A DNA stretch of 64,000 bases from JBDOQU01 sp039839375 (GCF_039839375.1 NZ_JBDOQU010000002.1:124001-188000); one strand, 5' to 3'. Positions 1 to 11,399 are shown, numbered from the stretch's first letter. Notes: generated from the letters alone by a model not told the origin. Program-made: numbers and translations.

Positions 1-167
1 GAGGCCGGCATCGCCGTCGGCTCCGCTTCCATGCGGGCGTCGATGGTGGCGATGATGTCCTGCTTCCAGTGCAGGCGCTGGACCTGCCAGGTGCCCAGCC
101 CGATCAGGATCGCGAGCATCGGAATGACGCAGACTGTGGGCCAGAAGGTGGGTCGGAAGCGGGCCAT
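1..167 (-). CDS. SURF1 family cytochrome oxidase assembly protein (N-terminal part, cut by window edge)
   Basis: Only the first 55 residues are inside the window. They start MARFRPTFWPTVCVIP and contain one hydrophobic segment followed by GLGTWQVQRLHWK, the usual start of SURF1 proteins (membrane anchor, then G-x-WQ-x-xR). SURF1 helps insert heme a into cytochrome c oxidase subunit I in the inner membrane. It is the last visible gene of the cox cluster, 17 bases after DUF983, where alphaproteobacteria commonly carry it. The C-terminal part and second membrane helix lie outside the window. Confidence 0.88.
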   Translation of the reverse strand, partial: MARFRPTFWPTVCVIPMLAILIGLGTWQVQRLHWKQDIIATIDARMEAEPTAMPA

Positions 168-184
168 GCCGTTCTCCGGCGGGA

Positions 185-556
185 TCAGCCGCCCGTTTCG
201 AAATCGTCGCGCCGGTGCCGGTACTGGAGCGCCAGCACACAGGCCTTGGCCGGGCGCAGCAGCAGGAGGGCGAGCGCGATGACGAAGATGCCAGCGACCA
301 GCCCCGGCATCCATGCGGGAACATCGAAGGCGCTGTCGATCCAGAAGGCCAGCGGCACGCCTGAGAAGCCCAGGATGAAGATCAGGAAGATTGCCGGCCC
401 GTCGCCGCTGTCATTCTCCCGCAACGCCAGTCCGCAATGCGGGCAATGGTCGACGACGCTGAGGAACCCGTCGAAGACCCTGCCCCGGCCGCAGCGGGGA
501 CAGGCGCAGGCCAGCCCCGCCTTCAGCGGCGATATATCGGGATAGGACTCCGCCAC
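185..556 (-). CDS. DUF983 family membrane protein of the cox cluster
   Basis: A 123-residue protein starting at GTG 556. The N-terminal third has two CxxC-type knuckles (CPRCGRG and CPHCGL) like a small zinc ribbon, then two hydrophobic helices (about residues 52-72 and 80-100). This is the DUF983 pattern. Such genes sit between coxC and surf1 in many alphaproteobacterial cytochrome oxidase operons, so a role in oxidase assembly is likely, but no biochemical activity is established. The start is 6 bases after the coxC stop, so the two are probably co-translated. Confidence 0.88.
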   Translation of the reverse strand: MAESYPDISPLKAGLACACPRCGRGRVFDGFLSVVDHCPHCGLALRENDSGDGPAIFLIFILGFSGVPLAFWIDSAFDVPAWMPGLVAGIFVIALALLLLRPAKACVLALQYRHRRDDFETGG

Positions 557-562
557 CCGGGA

Positions 563-1429
563 TTAGTGGGTCGCCGCGCCGGCGCCCCACCAGTAGACGG
601 CCGCGAACAGGAACAGCCAGACCACGTCGACGAAGTGCCAGTACCAGGCCGCCGCCTCGAAGCCGAAATGGCTCTCCTTGGTGAAATGGCCCTGGGTCGT
701 CCGCCACCAGCAGACGGCCAGGAAGATGGTGCCGATCAGCACGTGGAAGCCGTGGAAGCCGGTCGCCATGTAGAAGGTCGAAGCGTAGATGCCTTCGGTG
801 AAGCCGAAATGGGCGTGGACGTATTCATAGGCCTGGAAGCCCGTGAAGAAGACGCCGAGCCCGACGGTGATGGCGAGCGCCTGGGCCGCTTCCTTGATGT
901 GCCCCTCGCGCAGCGCGTGGTGCGCCCAGGTGACGGTGCAGCCCGACAGCAGCAGGATCATGGTCATCAGGAAGGGCAGGCCGAAGGGCGGGACGCTCAC
1001 GATCCCTTCCGGCGGCCAGACGCCGCCCGTCGCCTCCACCCGGGCGTACTGCCGCGCCTCGTCGATGAACAAATGGGCGTCGAAATAGGCCCAGAAGAAC
1101 GCGGCGAAGAACATCACTTCCGACGTGATGAACAGCATCATGCCGTAGCGCAGGCCGATCTTGACGATCGAGGTGTGCGCCTTCTCCTTCACCGACTCGT
1201 TGATGATGTCGCGCCACCAGCCGAACATCACGCCCAGGATGGAGAGAACGCCCAGAGCCGCCAGCCACCAGCCGCCATCGTGCATGTAGACGACCATGCC
1301 GCCCATGAACAGACCGCCCGCCAGCGCGCCCAGCAGCGGCCACGGGCTGGGATTGACCAGATGGTAGGGATGCGGAATCCCGTCCTCGGAGGAGGGAGCG
1401 CTGTGTTCGTGGGCGGTGACGTCGCTCAT
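563..1429 (-). CDS. ctaE: Cytochrome c oxidase subunit III
   Basis: A 288-residue, seven-helix membrane protein with an N-terminal HPYHLVNPSPWPLLGAL segment and family motifs such as FFAAFFWAYF, TGFHGFHVLIG and WYWHFVDVVWLFLF. It is the third core subunit of the aa3 oxidase: it binds no redox metal but stabilises the complex and the oxygen/proton path around subunit I. Length is typical of the bacterial and mitochondrial family. It follows ctaG after 42 bases and precedes DUF983 by 6 bases. ATG start at 1429. Confidence 0.97.
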   Translation of the reverse strand: MSDVTAHEHSAPSSEDGIPHPYHLVNPSPWPLLGALAGGLFMGGMVVYMHDGGWWLAALGVLSILGVMFGWWRDIINESVKEKAHTSIVKIGLRYGMMLFITSEVMFFAAFFWAYFDAHLFIDEARQYARVEATGGVWPPEGIVSVPPFGLPFLMTMILLLSGCTVTWAHHALREGHIKEAAQALAITVGLGVFFTGFQAYEYVHAHFGFTEGIYASTFYMATGFHGFHVLIGTIFLAVCWWRTTQGHFTKESHFGFEAAAWYWHFVDVVWLFLFAAVYWWGAGAATH

Positions 1430-1471
1430 GCCGTTCTCGACCTTTCGACTTCCAAAGCAGCTGACTCTTAA

Positions 1472-2140
1472 TCAGCGGGTCAGCAGGGCCGTATCGGCCC
1501 CAGTATCGTCATAGGCGGGCAGGTTCGCCTGCTCGACGCTTCTGTAATAGTCTTCCGTGGCGTCGTCCAGTTCCTCGGAGTCCGACCGGAAGAAGGTGTA
1601 GGAAAGGGTGATGGTGTGGACGTCGTCCAGCCCCGGATCGTCGGCGATCGACGGGTCGACGTAGAAATAGACCGCGAAATCCACCTTCTGCCCCGGCTGC
1701 AGCGTCTGCTCCTCGAAGCAGAAGCACTGGACCTTGGTGAAGTAGAGGCCCGCCTTGGCCGGGTTGACGTTGTAGAGCGCCGAGCCGGATACCGGCACCG
1801 ACGAAATGTTCTCCGCCGAATAGTAGATCAGCCCCGGCTCGCCGACCCGCAGTTCGACCTCCAACTGCTCCGTCTCGAACTTCCAGGGCAGGGCGCCGCC
1901 GGTGTCGGCCGTGAAGCGGATGCGCATGGTGCGGTCCAGAACCTCGCCCGCCGGGCCGTCGGCGACCTGGGTCGTCCCGCCGAAGCCGGTGACCCGGCAG
2001 AAGACATCATAGAGCGGCACGGCGGCATAGCTGACGCCGACCATGAAGACGACGATCGAGAGCAACCCGAACAGCATCGTCGCGTTGCGGTTTCCAGGTT
2101 TCCGCTTCGGGTCATTCTCGGGACGGTCGTTCCGGGCCAT
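1472..2140 (-). CDS. ctaG: Cytochrome c oxidase assembly protein CtaG/Cox11 (copper delivery to CuB)
   Basis: Cox11-type copper chaperone, 222 residues from ATG 2140 (one codon earlier a GTG is possible). A short cytoplasmic N-terminus leads into one transmembrane helix (about residues 20-40), then a periplasmic Ig-like domain. The copper-binding CFCF motif is present in KVQCFCFEEQTLQPGQ. It supplies copper to the CuB site of CoxA. The ATG overlaps the stop of the small upstream gene as TGATG, which indicates translational coupling. Ends 42 bases before coxC. Confidence 0.96.
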   Translation of the reverse strand: MARNDRPENDPKRKPGNRNATMLFGLLSIVVFMVGVSYAAVPLYDVFCRVTGFGGTTQVADGPAGEVLDRTMRIRFTADTGGALPWKFETEQLEVELRVGEPGLIYYSAENISSVPVSGSALYNVNPAKAGLYFTKVQCFCFEEQTLQPGQKVDFAVYFYVDPSIADDPGLDDVHTITLSYTFFRSDSEELDDATEDYYRSVEQANLPAYDDTGADTALLTR

Positions 2141-2271
2141 CACTGGCCTCCCATGCGCACCAGCGCGATCACATAGACCAGGACGACGAACCCCATCAGC
2201 GCCGCCAGCACCGCGAGATTCTTGCCGCGCAGCCTGCGCCGCGCATCCTGCCGTTCGCCGTCCTTCGCCAT
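2140..2271 (-). CDS. Small single-helix membrane protein of the cox operon (CoxF-like)
   Basis: A 43-residue ORF, starting MAKDGERQDARRRLRGKN and continuing with one hydrophobic helix (about residues 19-38). It starts 2 bases after the ctaB stop and its TGA overlaps the ctaG start, so it is locked into the operon. Alphaproteobacterial oxidase operons regularly carry a tiny membrane protein at exactly this place, sometimes named CoxF. Function is not established; oxidase assembly is inferred from position only. Confidence 0.75.
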   Translation of the reverse strand: MAKDGERQDARRRLRGKNLAVLAALMGFVVLVYVIALVRMGGQ

Positions 2272-2273
2272 CG

Positions 2274-3233
2274 TCAGAATATCCCGCCGGAGGAGATCCC
2301 TCCGGGCGTGCGGTCGAGGATCAGCAGCGCGAACATCGCGAAGAGATAGAGGATGGAATAGCCGAACATGGCCTTGGCGGCCTTGTGGCCGGTCGCCGCG
2401 CCATCCTCCTGCCGGACGCGCCACGCGCTGAGGACGAAGAGCGCACCCAGCGTCACCGCGCCCGCCGCGTAAATCGGTCCGGCGACGCCGAGGAACCAGG
2501 GCGCAACGCCGACCGGCAGCAGGCTCAGCGTGTAGGCCATCATCTGGCGCTTGGTCCGCGCCTCCCCGGCGACCACGGGCATCATCGGCACGCCGGCGCG
2601 GGCGTAATCCTCATTGCGGAACAGCGCCAGGGCCCAGAAATGCGGCGGCGTCCAGAGGAAGATCAGCAGGAACAGCATGAACGACGCCAAGGTCACGTCG
2701 CCCGTCACCGCCGCCCAGCCGATCATCGGCGGGAAGGCGCCGGCCGCGCCGCCGATCACGATGTTCTGCGGCGTCCGGCGCTTCAGCCACATCGTATAGA
2801 CGAAGATATAGAAGGCGGACGCCAGCGCCAGGATCGCCGCGGCGATCCAGTTGACCGCGATGCCCATCAGGACGACCGGCAGGACCGACAGGAAGACGCC
2901 GAAGGACAAGGCCTCTTCCGGCGGGATGCGGCCCTGGGGCAGCGGCCGGCCGCGCGTGCGGGTCATCACGGCGTCGATGTCGCGGTCGAACCACATATTG
3001 ACCGCGCCGGCCGCGCCCGCGCCGACGGCGATGCACAGGATGGCGGTCAGCGCCAGCACGGGATGGAGATCGCCCGGCGCGACCATCAGCCCGGCCAGGC
3101 CCGAGAAGACGACCAGGGTCATCACGCGGGGCTTCAGCAGCGCGACATAGTCGCGCCATGTCGCCTCGGAACCGACGACGGCTCCGGCTTCCCCATGGGG
3201 CGAGGCCCCGTCAAGGGCCGCGAGATCAGTCAT
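2274..3233 (-). CDS. ctaB: Protoheme IX farnesyltransferase (heme O synthase)
   Basis: UbiA-superfamily polytopic membrane enzyme, 319 residues. It attaches a farnesyl group to protoheme IX, giving heme O, the precursor of heme a for the oxidase. The prenyl-diphosphate-binding aspartate motif is visible in [20 protein letters not shown], and the second loop motif in the [12 protein letters not shown] region. Length and about nine hydrophobic helices match the family. It lies between coxA and the small cox gene, a standard alphaproteobacterial arrangement. Confidence 0.97.
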   Translation of the reverse strand: MTDLAALDGASPHGEAGAVVGSEATWRDYVALLKPRVMTLVVFSGLAGLMVAPGDLHPVLALTAILCIAVGAGAAGAVNMWFDRDIDAVMTRTRGRPLPQGRIPPEEALSFGVFLSVLPVVLMGIAVNWIAAAILALASAFYIFVYTMWLKRRTPQNIVIGGAAGAFPPMIGWAAVTGDVTLASFMLFLLIFLWTPPHFWALALFRNEDYARAGVPMMPVVAGEARTKRQMMAYTLSLLPVGVAPWFLGVAGPIYAAGAVTLGALFVLSAWRVRQEDGAATGHKAAKAMFGYSILYLFAMFALLILDRTPGGISSGGIF

Positions 3234-3258
3234 ATCCGAACCTCATCGGCTGGGGCCG

Positions 3259-3276
3259 CCCGGGCGATTGCCCGGG
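3259..3276 (-). terminator. Hairpin between coxA and ctaB
   Basis: Perfect 7-bp stem CCCGGGC / GCCCGGG with a GATT loop, in the 79-base gap between coxA and ctaB. No T-run follows on the minus strand, so it is more likely a partial terminator or an mRNA-stabilising stem that lowers expression of assembly genes relative to coxBA than a full terminator. The stem is seen; the role is inferred. Confidence 0.45.
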
Positions 3277-3312
3277 TGAGCCCAGCCGTCCTTCAACGAA
3301 CCGGCGACGCCG

Positions 3313-5806
<2,494 letters not shown>

Positions 5807-6160
5807 CCCTATTCACTCTTTCTTCCGGGGCGGCGCCGGAGGCGGCCGAACCCTAACCAAGCACGGACGGGCCGGGACAGGGCGTGTCCGGCCGCGGGCG
5901 GGTTATAACCGTCCGCCCCCTGCCCGAGAAGCCCTTTCACGCGCAAAATCCGCCGAGGGCCGCCCCGAGGAGGCTGCCCGTCACCCCGACCCTAGCGCAA
6001 GGCGGCAGGATTTCCCAGCGATCGGCCATCCGCGCCGCCGGCCAAAAGGTCGCATGCCGAACGGTCCGGATGGGGCCCGGGCGGGGCTCAGGTGGTTGCG
6101 TCGGGCCGCCTCGCGCCCCACTCTCTTCCATGAAACGGAATCGATCGGAATCGCCGCCCC
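5807..6160. promoter_or_regulatory. Divergent cox / tldD intergenic region with a GGTTATAACC palindrome
   Basis: No gene is visible in these 354 bases. They must hold the divergent promoters of the cox operon and tldD. At 5901-5910 is the perfect palindrome GGTTATAACC, flanked by GC-rich arms (GGGCG to the left, CGTCCGCCC to the right), about 95 bases before coxB. It could be an operator or contain a TATAAC -10 element for the minus strand. No -35 box is convincing. Small ORFs here are shadows. Confidence 0.5.
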
Positions 6161-7597
6161 ATGACCGCTCTCGCCCAGACAGATGATTTGTTCTTCGCTC
6201 GCGCCGGCCTGGACCGGCAGCGAATCGACAGGCTGGTGGCTGAGAGCCTGGACGGCGCGGACGATGGCGAGCTTTACCTGGAATACCGCCAGTCGGAGGG
6301 GCTTTCCTGGGATGACGGCAAGCTGAAAAGCGCCAGCTTCGATACCTCGCAAGGGTTCGGGCTGCGGGCCGTGGCCGGCGAATCGTCCGGCTACGCCCAT
6401 GCCAGCGAGGTGAGCGAGGAGGCGATCCGCCGCGCCGGAGAGACGGTGCGCGCCGTTCATGCCGGCCATGGCGGGACGGTCGCCGCACCCCCGCCCGGCA
6501 CCAACGCCCGCCTCTACACCGACGCCAATCCGCTGTCCGACGTGCCGTTCGAGACGAAGGTCCGGCTGCTGGCCGATATCGACGCCTATGCCCGCGCCAA
6601 GGATGCCCGTGTGCGGCAGGTCAGCGCGTCGATCAGCGGCGAATGGCAGGCGATCCGCATCGTCGGCGCGGACGGGCGGCATGCGGCGGACATCCGCCCG
6701 CTGGTCCGGGTCAACGTCTCCGTGGTGGTCGGCGAGGGCGACCGCATGGAATCCGGCAGCCACGGCGCCGGCGGGCGCACCGGCTACGACCTCTATCTCG
6801 ACCCCGCCTTCTGGCGGAAGGCGGTGGACGAAGCCTATCGCCAGGCGCTGGTGAAGCTGGACGCGGTCGACGCGCCGGCAGGGGAGATGACGGTGGTGCT
6901 GGGGCCTGGCTGGCCGGGCATCCTGCTGCATGAGGCGATCGGCCATGGGCTGGAGGGCGATTTCAACCGCAAGAAGACTTCCGCCTTCTCCGGCCTTCTG
7001 GGCCAGCGGATCGCCGCGCCCGGCGTCACGGTGGTCGATGACGGAACCATCGGCGACCGGCGCGGAAGCCTGACCATCGACGATGAGGGGACGCCGACCC
7101 AGACGACGACGCTGATCGAGGACGGCATCCTGGTCGGCTTCATGCAGGACCGGATGAACGCCCGGCTGATGGGCATGAAGGCGACCGGCAACGGCAGGCG
7201 GGAAAGCTACGCCCACCATCCGATGCCGCGCATGACCAACACGGTGATGGCCAACGGCGCGCATGACCCGGCGGAGATCCTGGCGTCGGTGAAGAAAGGC
7301 CTCTACGCCGTCAATTTCGGCGGCGGACAGGTCGACATCACCAACGGCAAGTTCGTCTTCTCAGCGTCGGAGGCCTATCTGATCGAGGACGGCAAGGTCG
7401 GCGCGCCGGTCAAGGGCGCGACGCTGATCGGCAACGGGCCGGACAGCCTGACCAAGGTCGGCATGGTCGGCAACGACATGGCGCTGGACCCCGGCATCGG
7501 CACCTGCGGCAAGGAAGGCCAGGGCGTTCCCGTCGGCGTCGGCCAGCCGACCCTGCGCATAGACGGCCTGACCGTCGGCGGCACGGCGGCAGGGTGA
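6161..7597 (+). CDS. tldD: TldD metalloprotease (TldD/PmbA family)
   Basis: A 478-residue protein matching TldD in length. The metal-binding signature is HEAIGHGLEGDF (about residues 257-268), and the C-terminal GTCGKEGQGVPVGVGQPT segment is also characteristic. TldD pairs with TldE/PmbA to form a heterodimeric zinc protease that degrades unstructured peptides and matures some peptide toxins/antibiotics. No tldE is in the window. It is divergent from coxB, a neighbourhood seen often in alphaproteobacteria. ATG 6161. Confidence 0.96.
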   Translation: MTALAQTDDLFFARAGLDRQRIDRLVAESLDGADDGELYLEYRQSEGLSWDDGKLKSASFDTSQGFGLRAVAGESSGYAHASEVSEEAIRRAGETVRAVHAGHGGTVAAPPPGTNARLYTDANPLSDVPFETKVRLLADIDAYARAKDARVRQVSASISGEWQAIRIVGADGRHAADIRPLVRVNVSVVVGEGDRMESGSHGAGGRTGYDLYLDPAFWRKAVDEAYRQALVKLDAVDAPAGEMTVVLGPGWPGILLHEAIGHGLEGDFNRKKTSAFSGLLGQRIAAPGVTVVDDGTIGDRRGSLTIDDEGTPTQTTTLIEDGILVGFMQDRMNARLMGMKATGNGRRESYAHHPMPRMTNTVMANGAHDPAEILASVKKGLYAVNFGGGQVDITNGKFVFSASEAYLIEDGKVGAPVKGATLIGNGPDSLTKVGMVGNDMALDPGIGTCGKEGQGVPVGVGQPTLRIDGLTVGGTAAG

Positions 7598-7632
7598 GCG
7601 GCCGACGCGTGCGGCGTCGAACCAACCAACCG

Positions 7633-7733
7633 CCCCTCACCCTCCCGCTGCGCGGGTCCCTCCCTCTCCCCTGAGGGGCGAGGGTGAAGTTGTTAGCCCT
7701 CGCCCCTTTGGGGAGAGGGTTGGGTGAGGGGGG
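7633..7733. repeat. Dispersed palindromic intergenic repeat, copy 1
   Basis: About 100 bases beginning CCCCTCACCCTCCCG and ending GGTTGGGTGAGGGG, with inverted halves of the CCCTCTCCCC / GGGGAGAGGG type. Two further copies are at 37629-37726 (same orientation) and 46307-46412 (inverted). This copy sits between convergent tldD and the lipoprotein gene, where it may also act as a two-way terminator. No transposase is nearby; it resembles a REP/MITE-type element. Confidence 0.85.
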
Positions 7734-7746
7734 CGTTGGTTTGGAC

Positions 7747-8280
7747 CTACCGCCGGTTATAGTCGAGCTGGTCCGGCGTCAGTTGAAAGCCGACCAGCAC
7801 GTTGTATTCGTCACCGGCCGCCGGCGTGTCGAGGGGGATCTGCTGCTCCAGCTCCTCCCGCACGCCACCCCGCGCCGCTGGACCCTGCAAGGCGATCTCC
7901 GTCGTGAAGATCTCCTTCGCCAGGAAATCGCCGGCCGGGTCGGTGATGGCGACGAAATAATCGAGGCGCGCCACGTCGCCGGTCCCGGCCGGGCCGCGCG
8001 CCGCCGCGATATCCACAAGAAGGTCGACCGTGACGCCCTCATCATTGTATTCGCAGCCGCCGTCGAAGCCCAGGATCACGCCGCGCATGGCGACGTCGGT
8101 CAGGTCCCGGTCCTCGCCGCTGAACTGCGTCACTTCCGACGCGTCGCCGACGATCTGGACCTGCGGGCAGCCGGTGGCCGTGTTCGCCGCCGCCATCGGA
8201 TCGTCGTCGGCGCAGGCGGCCAGGAGCAGCGCGGTCATGGCGGGTAGGGCGATGCGGGCGGTGCCGCCGACTTTTCTCAT
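7747..8280 (-). CDS. Predicted lipoprotein of unknown function
   Basis: 177 residues. The N-terminus is a lipoprotein signal with lipobox LLAAC (Cys about 22), so the mature protein is probably anchored in a membrane facing the periplasm. The body has alternating hydrophobic strands (AMRGVILGFDGGCEYND, VTVDLLVDIAAARG, LDYFVAITDPAGDF), suggesting a small beta domain. I do not recognise a named family. Similar lipoproteins are common next to ispH in related bacteria, but that is memory, not proof. ATG 8280 is the only good start. Confidence 0.8.
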   Translation of the reverse strand: MRKVGGTARIALPAMTALLLAACADDDPMAAANTATGCPQVQIVGDASEVTQFSGEDRDLTDVAMRGVILGFDGGCEYNDEGVTVDLLVDIAAARGPAGTGDVARLDYFVAITDPAGDFLAKEIFTTEIALQGPAARGGVREELEQQIPLDTPAAGDEYNVLVGFQLTPDQLDYNRR

Positions 8281-8371
8281 GCGCGGGCCTATATTAGTGT
8301 CCGGGCCGTTTCGCGGATCGGCGGGGGCCGACGGCGCGACCTCGGAATTCCATGGTGCGGGACTTTAGGCA

Positions 8372-9373
8372 ATGGTTTCAGAGCATACAAGGCCGGCCGG
8401 CGAGGTTCCGGCAGTGGGGCCGGCGGCGGAGCGGCAGCCCCTGACGGTCGTGCTGGCGGCCCCGCGCGGCTTCTGCGCCGGCGTCGACCGGGCGATCCAG
8501 ATCGTGGAGCGGGCGCTGGAGAAATACGGCGCGCCCGTCTATGTCCGGCATGAGATCGTCCACAACCGCTTCGTCGTGGAGAGCCTTCAGGCGAAGGGCG
8601 CGGTCTTCGTGGAGGAGCTGGACGAGGTGCCGGTCGACGTGCCGGTGGTCTTCTCGGCCCACGGCGTGCCGAAATCCGTCCCGGCGGAGGCGGAGCGGCG
8701 CAACCTTCTCTATGTCGACGCCACATGCCCGCTGGTCAGCAAGGTCCACCGTGAGGCCGAGCGCCACCACAAGAACGGGCGGCTGGTCATCCTGATCGGC
8801 CATGCCGGCCATCCGGAGGTTATCGGCACGATGGGCCAGTTGCCGGAGGGGGCGGTGGTGCTGGTCGAAACGGTGCGGGACGCCGAGGCGCTCGAGGTCG
8901 CCGATCCCGCCAACGTTTCCTTCGCCACCCAGACGACGCTGTCGGTGGATGACACCAAGGACATCGTCGAAGTCCTGCAGCGCCGGTTTCCGGAGATCGA
9001 CGCGCCGAAGAAGGAGGATATCTGCTACGCCACCACCAACCGCCAGCAGGCGGTGAAGGCGGTGGCGGCCGGCAGCGACGCGGTGCTGGTGATCGGCGCG
9101 CCGAACTCATCCAACTCCCTCCGGCTGGTCGAGGTGGCGGAGCGGTCGGGCTGCCCGCGCGCGCGGCTGGTCCAGCGGGCGACCGACATCGACTGGGGCT
9201 GGCTGGACGGCGTCCGCCGGCTGGGCATCAGCGCCGGGGCCAGCGCGCCGGAGGTGCTTGTCGACGAGGTGATCGCGGCCTGCCGGGAGCGGTTCGAGGT
9301 CACGGTCGAGGAGGTGGCGACGGCCCAGGAGAACGTCGTCTTCAAGATGCCCAAGGTTCTGGAAACCGCCTGA
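8372..9373 (+). CDS. ispH: 4-hydroxy-3-methylbut-2-enyl diphosphate reductase
   Basis: Last enzyme of the MEP isoprenoid pathway: reduces HMBPP to IPP and DMAPP with a [4Fe-4S] cluster. The three cluster cysteines are in [22 protein letters not shown] and [10 protein letters not shown]. The substrate motif [11 protein letters not shown] and the [10 protein letters not shown] tail are also present. 333 residues, normal length with a roughly 20-residue N-terminal extension. Starts 91 bases from the divergent lipoprotein gene; kamA-like gene follows after 5 bases, so the two are likely co-transcribed. Confidence 0.97.
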   Translation: MVSEHTRPAGEVPAVGPAAERQPLTVVLAAPRGFCAGVDRAIQIVERALEKYGAPVYVRHEIVHNRFVVESLQAKGAVFVEELDEVPVDVPVVFSAHGVPKSVPAEAERRNLLYVDATCPLVSKVHREAERHHKNGRLVILIGHAGHPEVIGTMGQLPEGAVVLVETVRDAEALEVADPANVSFATQTTLSVDDTKDIVEVLQRRFPEIDAPKKEDICYATTNRQQAVKAVAAGSDAVLVIGAPNSSNSLRLVEVAERSGCPRARLVQRATDIDWGWLDGVRRLGISAGASAPEVLVDEVIAACRERFEVTVEEVATAQENVVFKMPKVLETA

Positions 9374-9378
9374 CCGTC

Positions 9379-10434
9379 ATGAGCGTCACGCTAAAATCCC
9401 GCACGGCCCGCGACGCGGCGGCGCTGATCGAGGCCGGCGCGGCGCCGGAGGCGCGGCGGGCCGAGATCGAGGCCGTGGCCGAACGCTACGCCGTCGCCGT
9501 GACGCCGGCGATGCTGGACCTGATCGACGCGGACGATCCGGAAGACCCGATCGCGCGGCAGTTCGTTCCTTCGCTGGCGGAGCTGGACGCCCGGCCGGAG
9601 GAGCTGGCGGACCCGATCGGCGACGAGGCGAGGAGCCCGGTCAAGGGCATCGTCCACCGCTATCCCGACCGCGTCCTGCTGAAGCCGATGCATGTATGCC
9701 CGGTCTATTGCCGCTTCTGCTTCCGGCGGGAGAAGGTCGGGCCAGGCGGCGAGGCCCTGGGCGAAGCGGAACTGGACGCCGCCATCGCCTATGTGGCGGA
9801 GCGTCCGGAAATCTGGGAGGTCATCCTGACCGGCGGCGACCCGCTGATGCTGTCGCCCCGCAGGCTGAAGCACATCTTCTCCCGGCTGGACGCCATTCCG
9901 CATCTGGGGGTGGTGAGGTTGCACAGCCGGGTGCCTGTGGTCGACCCGGCGCGGATCGACACGGCTCTCCTGGACGTGCTGTCGGGGGCGGAGAAGACGG
10001 TATGGCTGGCCGTCCACGCCAACCATGAGCGTGAACTGACGGAGGAGGCTCGGGCGGCGCTGAAGACGCTGCATGGCGCGGGCGTTTCGCTGGTCGGCCA
10101 GACGGTGCTGCTGCGCGGCGTCAATGACGATGCGGCGACGCTGGAGGCGCTGTTCCGCGCCATGGTCCGGGCGCGGATCAAGCCCTACTATTTGCACCAG
10201 GGCGACCTCGCCCCCGGCACCTCTCAATTCCGCACCGGGATCGAGGAGGGGCAGGCGCTGATGCGCCGGCTGCGCGGCCGCCTCTCCGGCCTGGCCCAGC
10301 CGACCTATGTGCTGGACATCCCCGGCGGCCACGGCAAGGTCCCCATCGGTCCGGCCTGGCTGGAGGGCTCCGACGCCGAAGGCTGGGTGGTGGAGGATGT
10401 GAACGGGGTGAAGCGGCGGTACCGGCCGGCGTAG
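9379..10434 (+). CDS. Lysine 2,3-aminomutase / EpmB-like radical SAM protein
   Basis: Radical SAM enzyme of the KamA family, 351 residues. The iron-sulfur motif CPVYCRFCFRREKVG has the CxxxCxxC spacing. GGDPLMLS follows the SAM-binding pattern, and PTYVLDIPGGHGKVPIGP is the conserved PLP-side motif of the family. Length is nearer to EpmB (which makes beta-lysine for elongation factor P) than to catabolic lysine 2,3-aminomutases of 410 or more residues. No efp or epmA gene is in the window, so the substrate stays open. Convergent with brnA. Confidence 0.85.
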   Translation: MSVTLKSRTARDAAALIEAGAAPEARRAEIEAVAERYAVAVTPAMLDLIDADDPEDPIARQFVPSLAELDARPEELADPIGDEARSPVKGIVHRYPDRVLLKPMHVCPVYCRFCFRREKVGPGGEALGEAELDAAIAYVAERPEIWEVILTGGDPLMLSPRRLKHIFSRLDAIPHLGVVRLHSRVPVVDPARIDTALLDVLSGAEKTVWLAVHANHERELTEEARAALKTLHGAGVSLVGQTVLLRGVNDDAATLEALFRAMVRARIKPYYLHQGDLAPGTSQFRTGIEEGQALMRRLRGRLSGLAQPTYVLDIPGGHGKVPIGPAWLEGSDAEGWVVEDVNGVKRRYRPA

Positions 10435-10442
10435 AGGTCGGC

Positions 10443-10760
10443 CTATCGGCGTTGTTCGTAAAACGCCCTCAGGATGGCGTTCATCCGCGTCTGGTAGCCT
10501 TTTCCCTGCGCCTTGAACCACTCCAGGACATCGGCGTCGACCTTCATGTGAATGTCTCGCTTGGGTTTCGGCAGGCCGATCTCCACGGTGCTCCAGTCGA
10601 TATCGACATCCCCGGCATCGGGGTCGCGCGCGACCGAGGCTTCAAGGGAATCGTCCCGTTGCGCGTCCACGCGGTTCCAATCGGTAAGGCCCTCGCCCCT
10701 GCGGCGCCTGGCGGCCAGTTCATCCGCCGAATAGCGCCTGATGCTTGCGTCTTTCGCCAT
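10443..10760 (-). CDS. brnA: BrnA family antitoxin
   Basis: 105 residues from ATG 10760; an upstream in-frame start at 10817 is rejected because it would lie far inside brnT. The C-terminal half (PKPKRDIHMKVDADVLEWFK, then GKGYQTRMNAILRAFY) is the BrnA ribbon-helix-helix DNA-binding domain. BrnA neutralises the BrnT RNase and represses the operon. Its start overlaps the brnT 3' end by 41 bases, the usual BrnT-BrnA order. Confidence 0.93.
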   Translation of the reverse strand: MAKDASIRRYSADELAARRRRGEGLTDWNRVDAQRDDSLEASVARDPDAGDVDIDWSTVEIGLPKPKRDIHMKVDADVLEWFKAQGKGYQTRMNAILRAFYEQRR

Positions 10761-10992
10761 CTCTCGCCCTCCGTGCTCTGATAAGGCGTATCGATTCGCC
10801 TCTGAATGTGCAGACAACGGCGATCAACCGTCCTTCCACGCGCCCCACCACGACCCAGCGATCTTCGTCCGATCGATGAGACTCGTATCTGTAGACCGGC
10901 CGACCGTCGAAAAGGCCGGCTGCATCGATGAAATCGATCCCGTGCTTGTCGAGATTGCCGAACCTCTTGGCTTCGTCCCATTCAAAGCGCAT
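10720..10992 (-). CDS. brnT: BrnT family ribonuclease toxin
   Basis: 90 residues, the usual BrnT length. The N-terminus FEWDEAKRFGNLDKHGIDF is the family signature (FEWDxxKxxxNxxKHG), and the C-terminal RLIRARRARDGERRKH segment has the basic residues of the RelE-like active site. BrnT cleaves RNA and arrests growth when BrnA is lost. It is first in the operon, next to a palindromic operator candidate and a repeat-rich stretch. Confidence 0.93.
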   Translation of the reverse strand: MRFEWDEAKRFGNLDKHGIDFIDAAGLFDGRPVYRYESHRSDEDRWVVVGRVEGRLIAVVCTFRGESIRLIRARRARDGERRKHQALFGG

Positions 10993-11001
10993 TCAGCAAT
11001 G

Positions 11002-11022
11002 ATGTACATATATTATGTACAT
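11002..11022. promoter_or_regulatory. Candidate BrnA operator palindrome
   Basis: Perfect 9-bp inverted repeat ATGTACATA / TATGTACAT with a 3-base spacer (TAT), starting 10 bases upstream of the brnT ATG. It is AT-rich in a GC-rich region. BrnA proteins are known to repress their own promoter by binding such palindromes; assignment to BrnA here is inferred from position. Confidence 0.65.
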
Positions 11023-11030
11023 GACCATCA

Positions 11031-11065
11031 AAAAAGGCCGAACCGTTGACGCAGCGCGGGAATCC
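11031..11065. repeat. 35-bp direct repeat, left copy
   Basis: Begins AAAAAGGCCGAACCGTTGAC and ends GCGCGGGAATCC. It matches 11400-11434 at 34 of 35 positions in the same orientation. The two copies bracket about 334 bases of REP-like repeats between brnT and thrB. Confidence 0.9.
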
Positions 11066-11399
11066 GGCGGGAGAGCCTTCCAAGCACCGCCCCCCTCCTC
11101 CTCATGGTGAGCCTGTCGAAGGATGAGGTGTGCAACCGGGAACATTCCTGACAGTCAATCCGACTGGGGTTCGTGAGCCGGTTTGGAGTGGGCGTCGGAA
11201 TCGGCCGAGGCTGTGCCCGGTTTCGCGCCGTCGGTGATGGGGCGAGGGCCTATGGATTCCCGATCAAGTCGGGAATGACCAACAAAGGGGAAGAGCCGCC
11301 CTTCTCCCTCATGGTGAGCCTGTCGAACCATGTGGGCCCGCACCTTTCGACAGGCACAAGGTGAGGAATCTTTTCAAAAGTTCGGAATGACCGAAAGAG
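11066..11399. repeat. REP-like repeat cluster between brnTA and thrB (no gene)
   Basis: A stretch without a credible gene. It holds two copies of the CTCATGGTGAGCCTGTCGAA element (11101-11128 and 11309-11333), an inverted half-copy (CCTTTCGACAGGCAC at 11343-11357), and a GATTCCCGATCAAGTCGGGA hairpin at 11253-11272. The same elements recur at 14264-14293 and 14108-14418. They look like bacterial interspersed mosaic elements rather than coding DNA. Confidence 0.8.
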
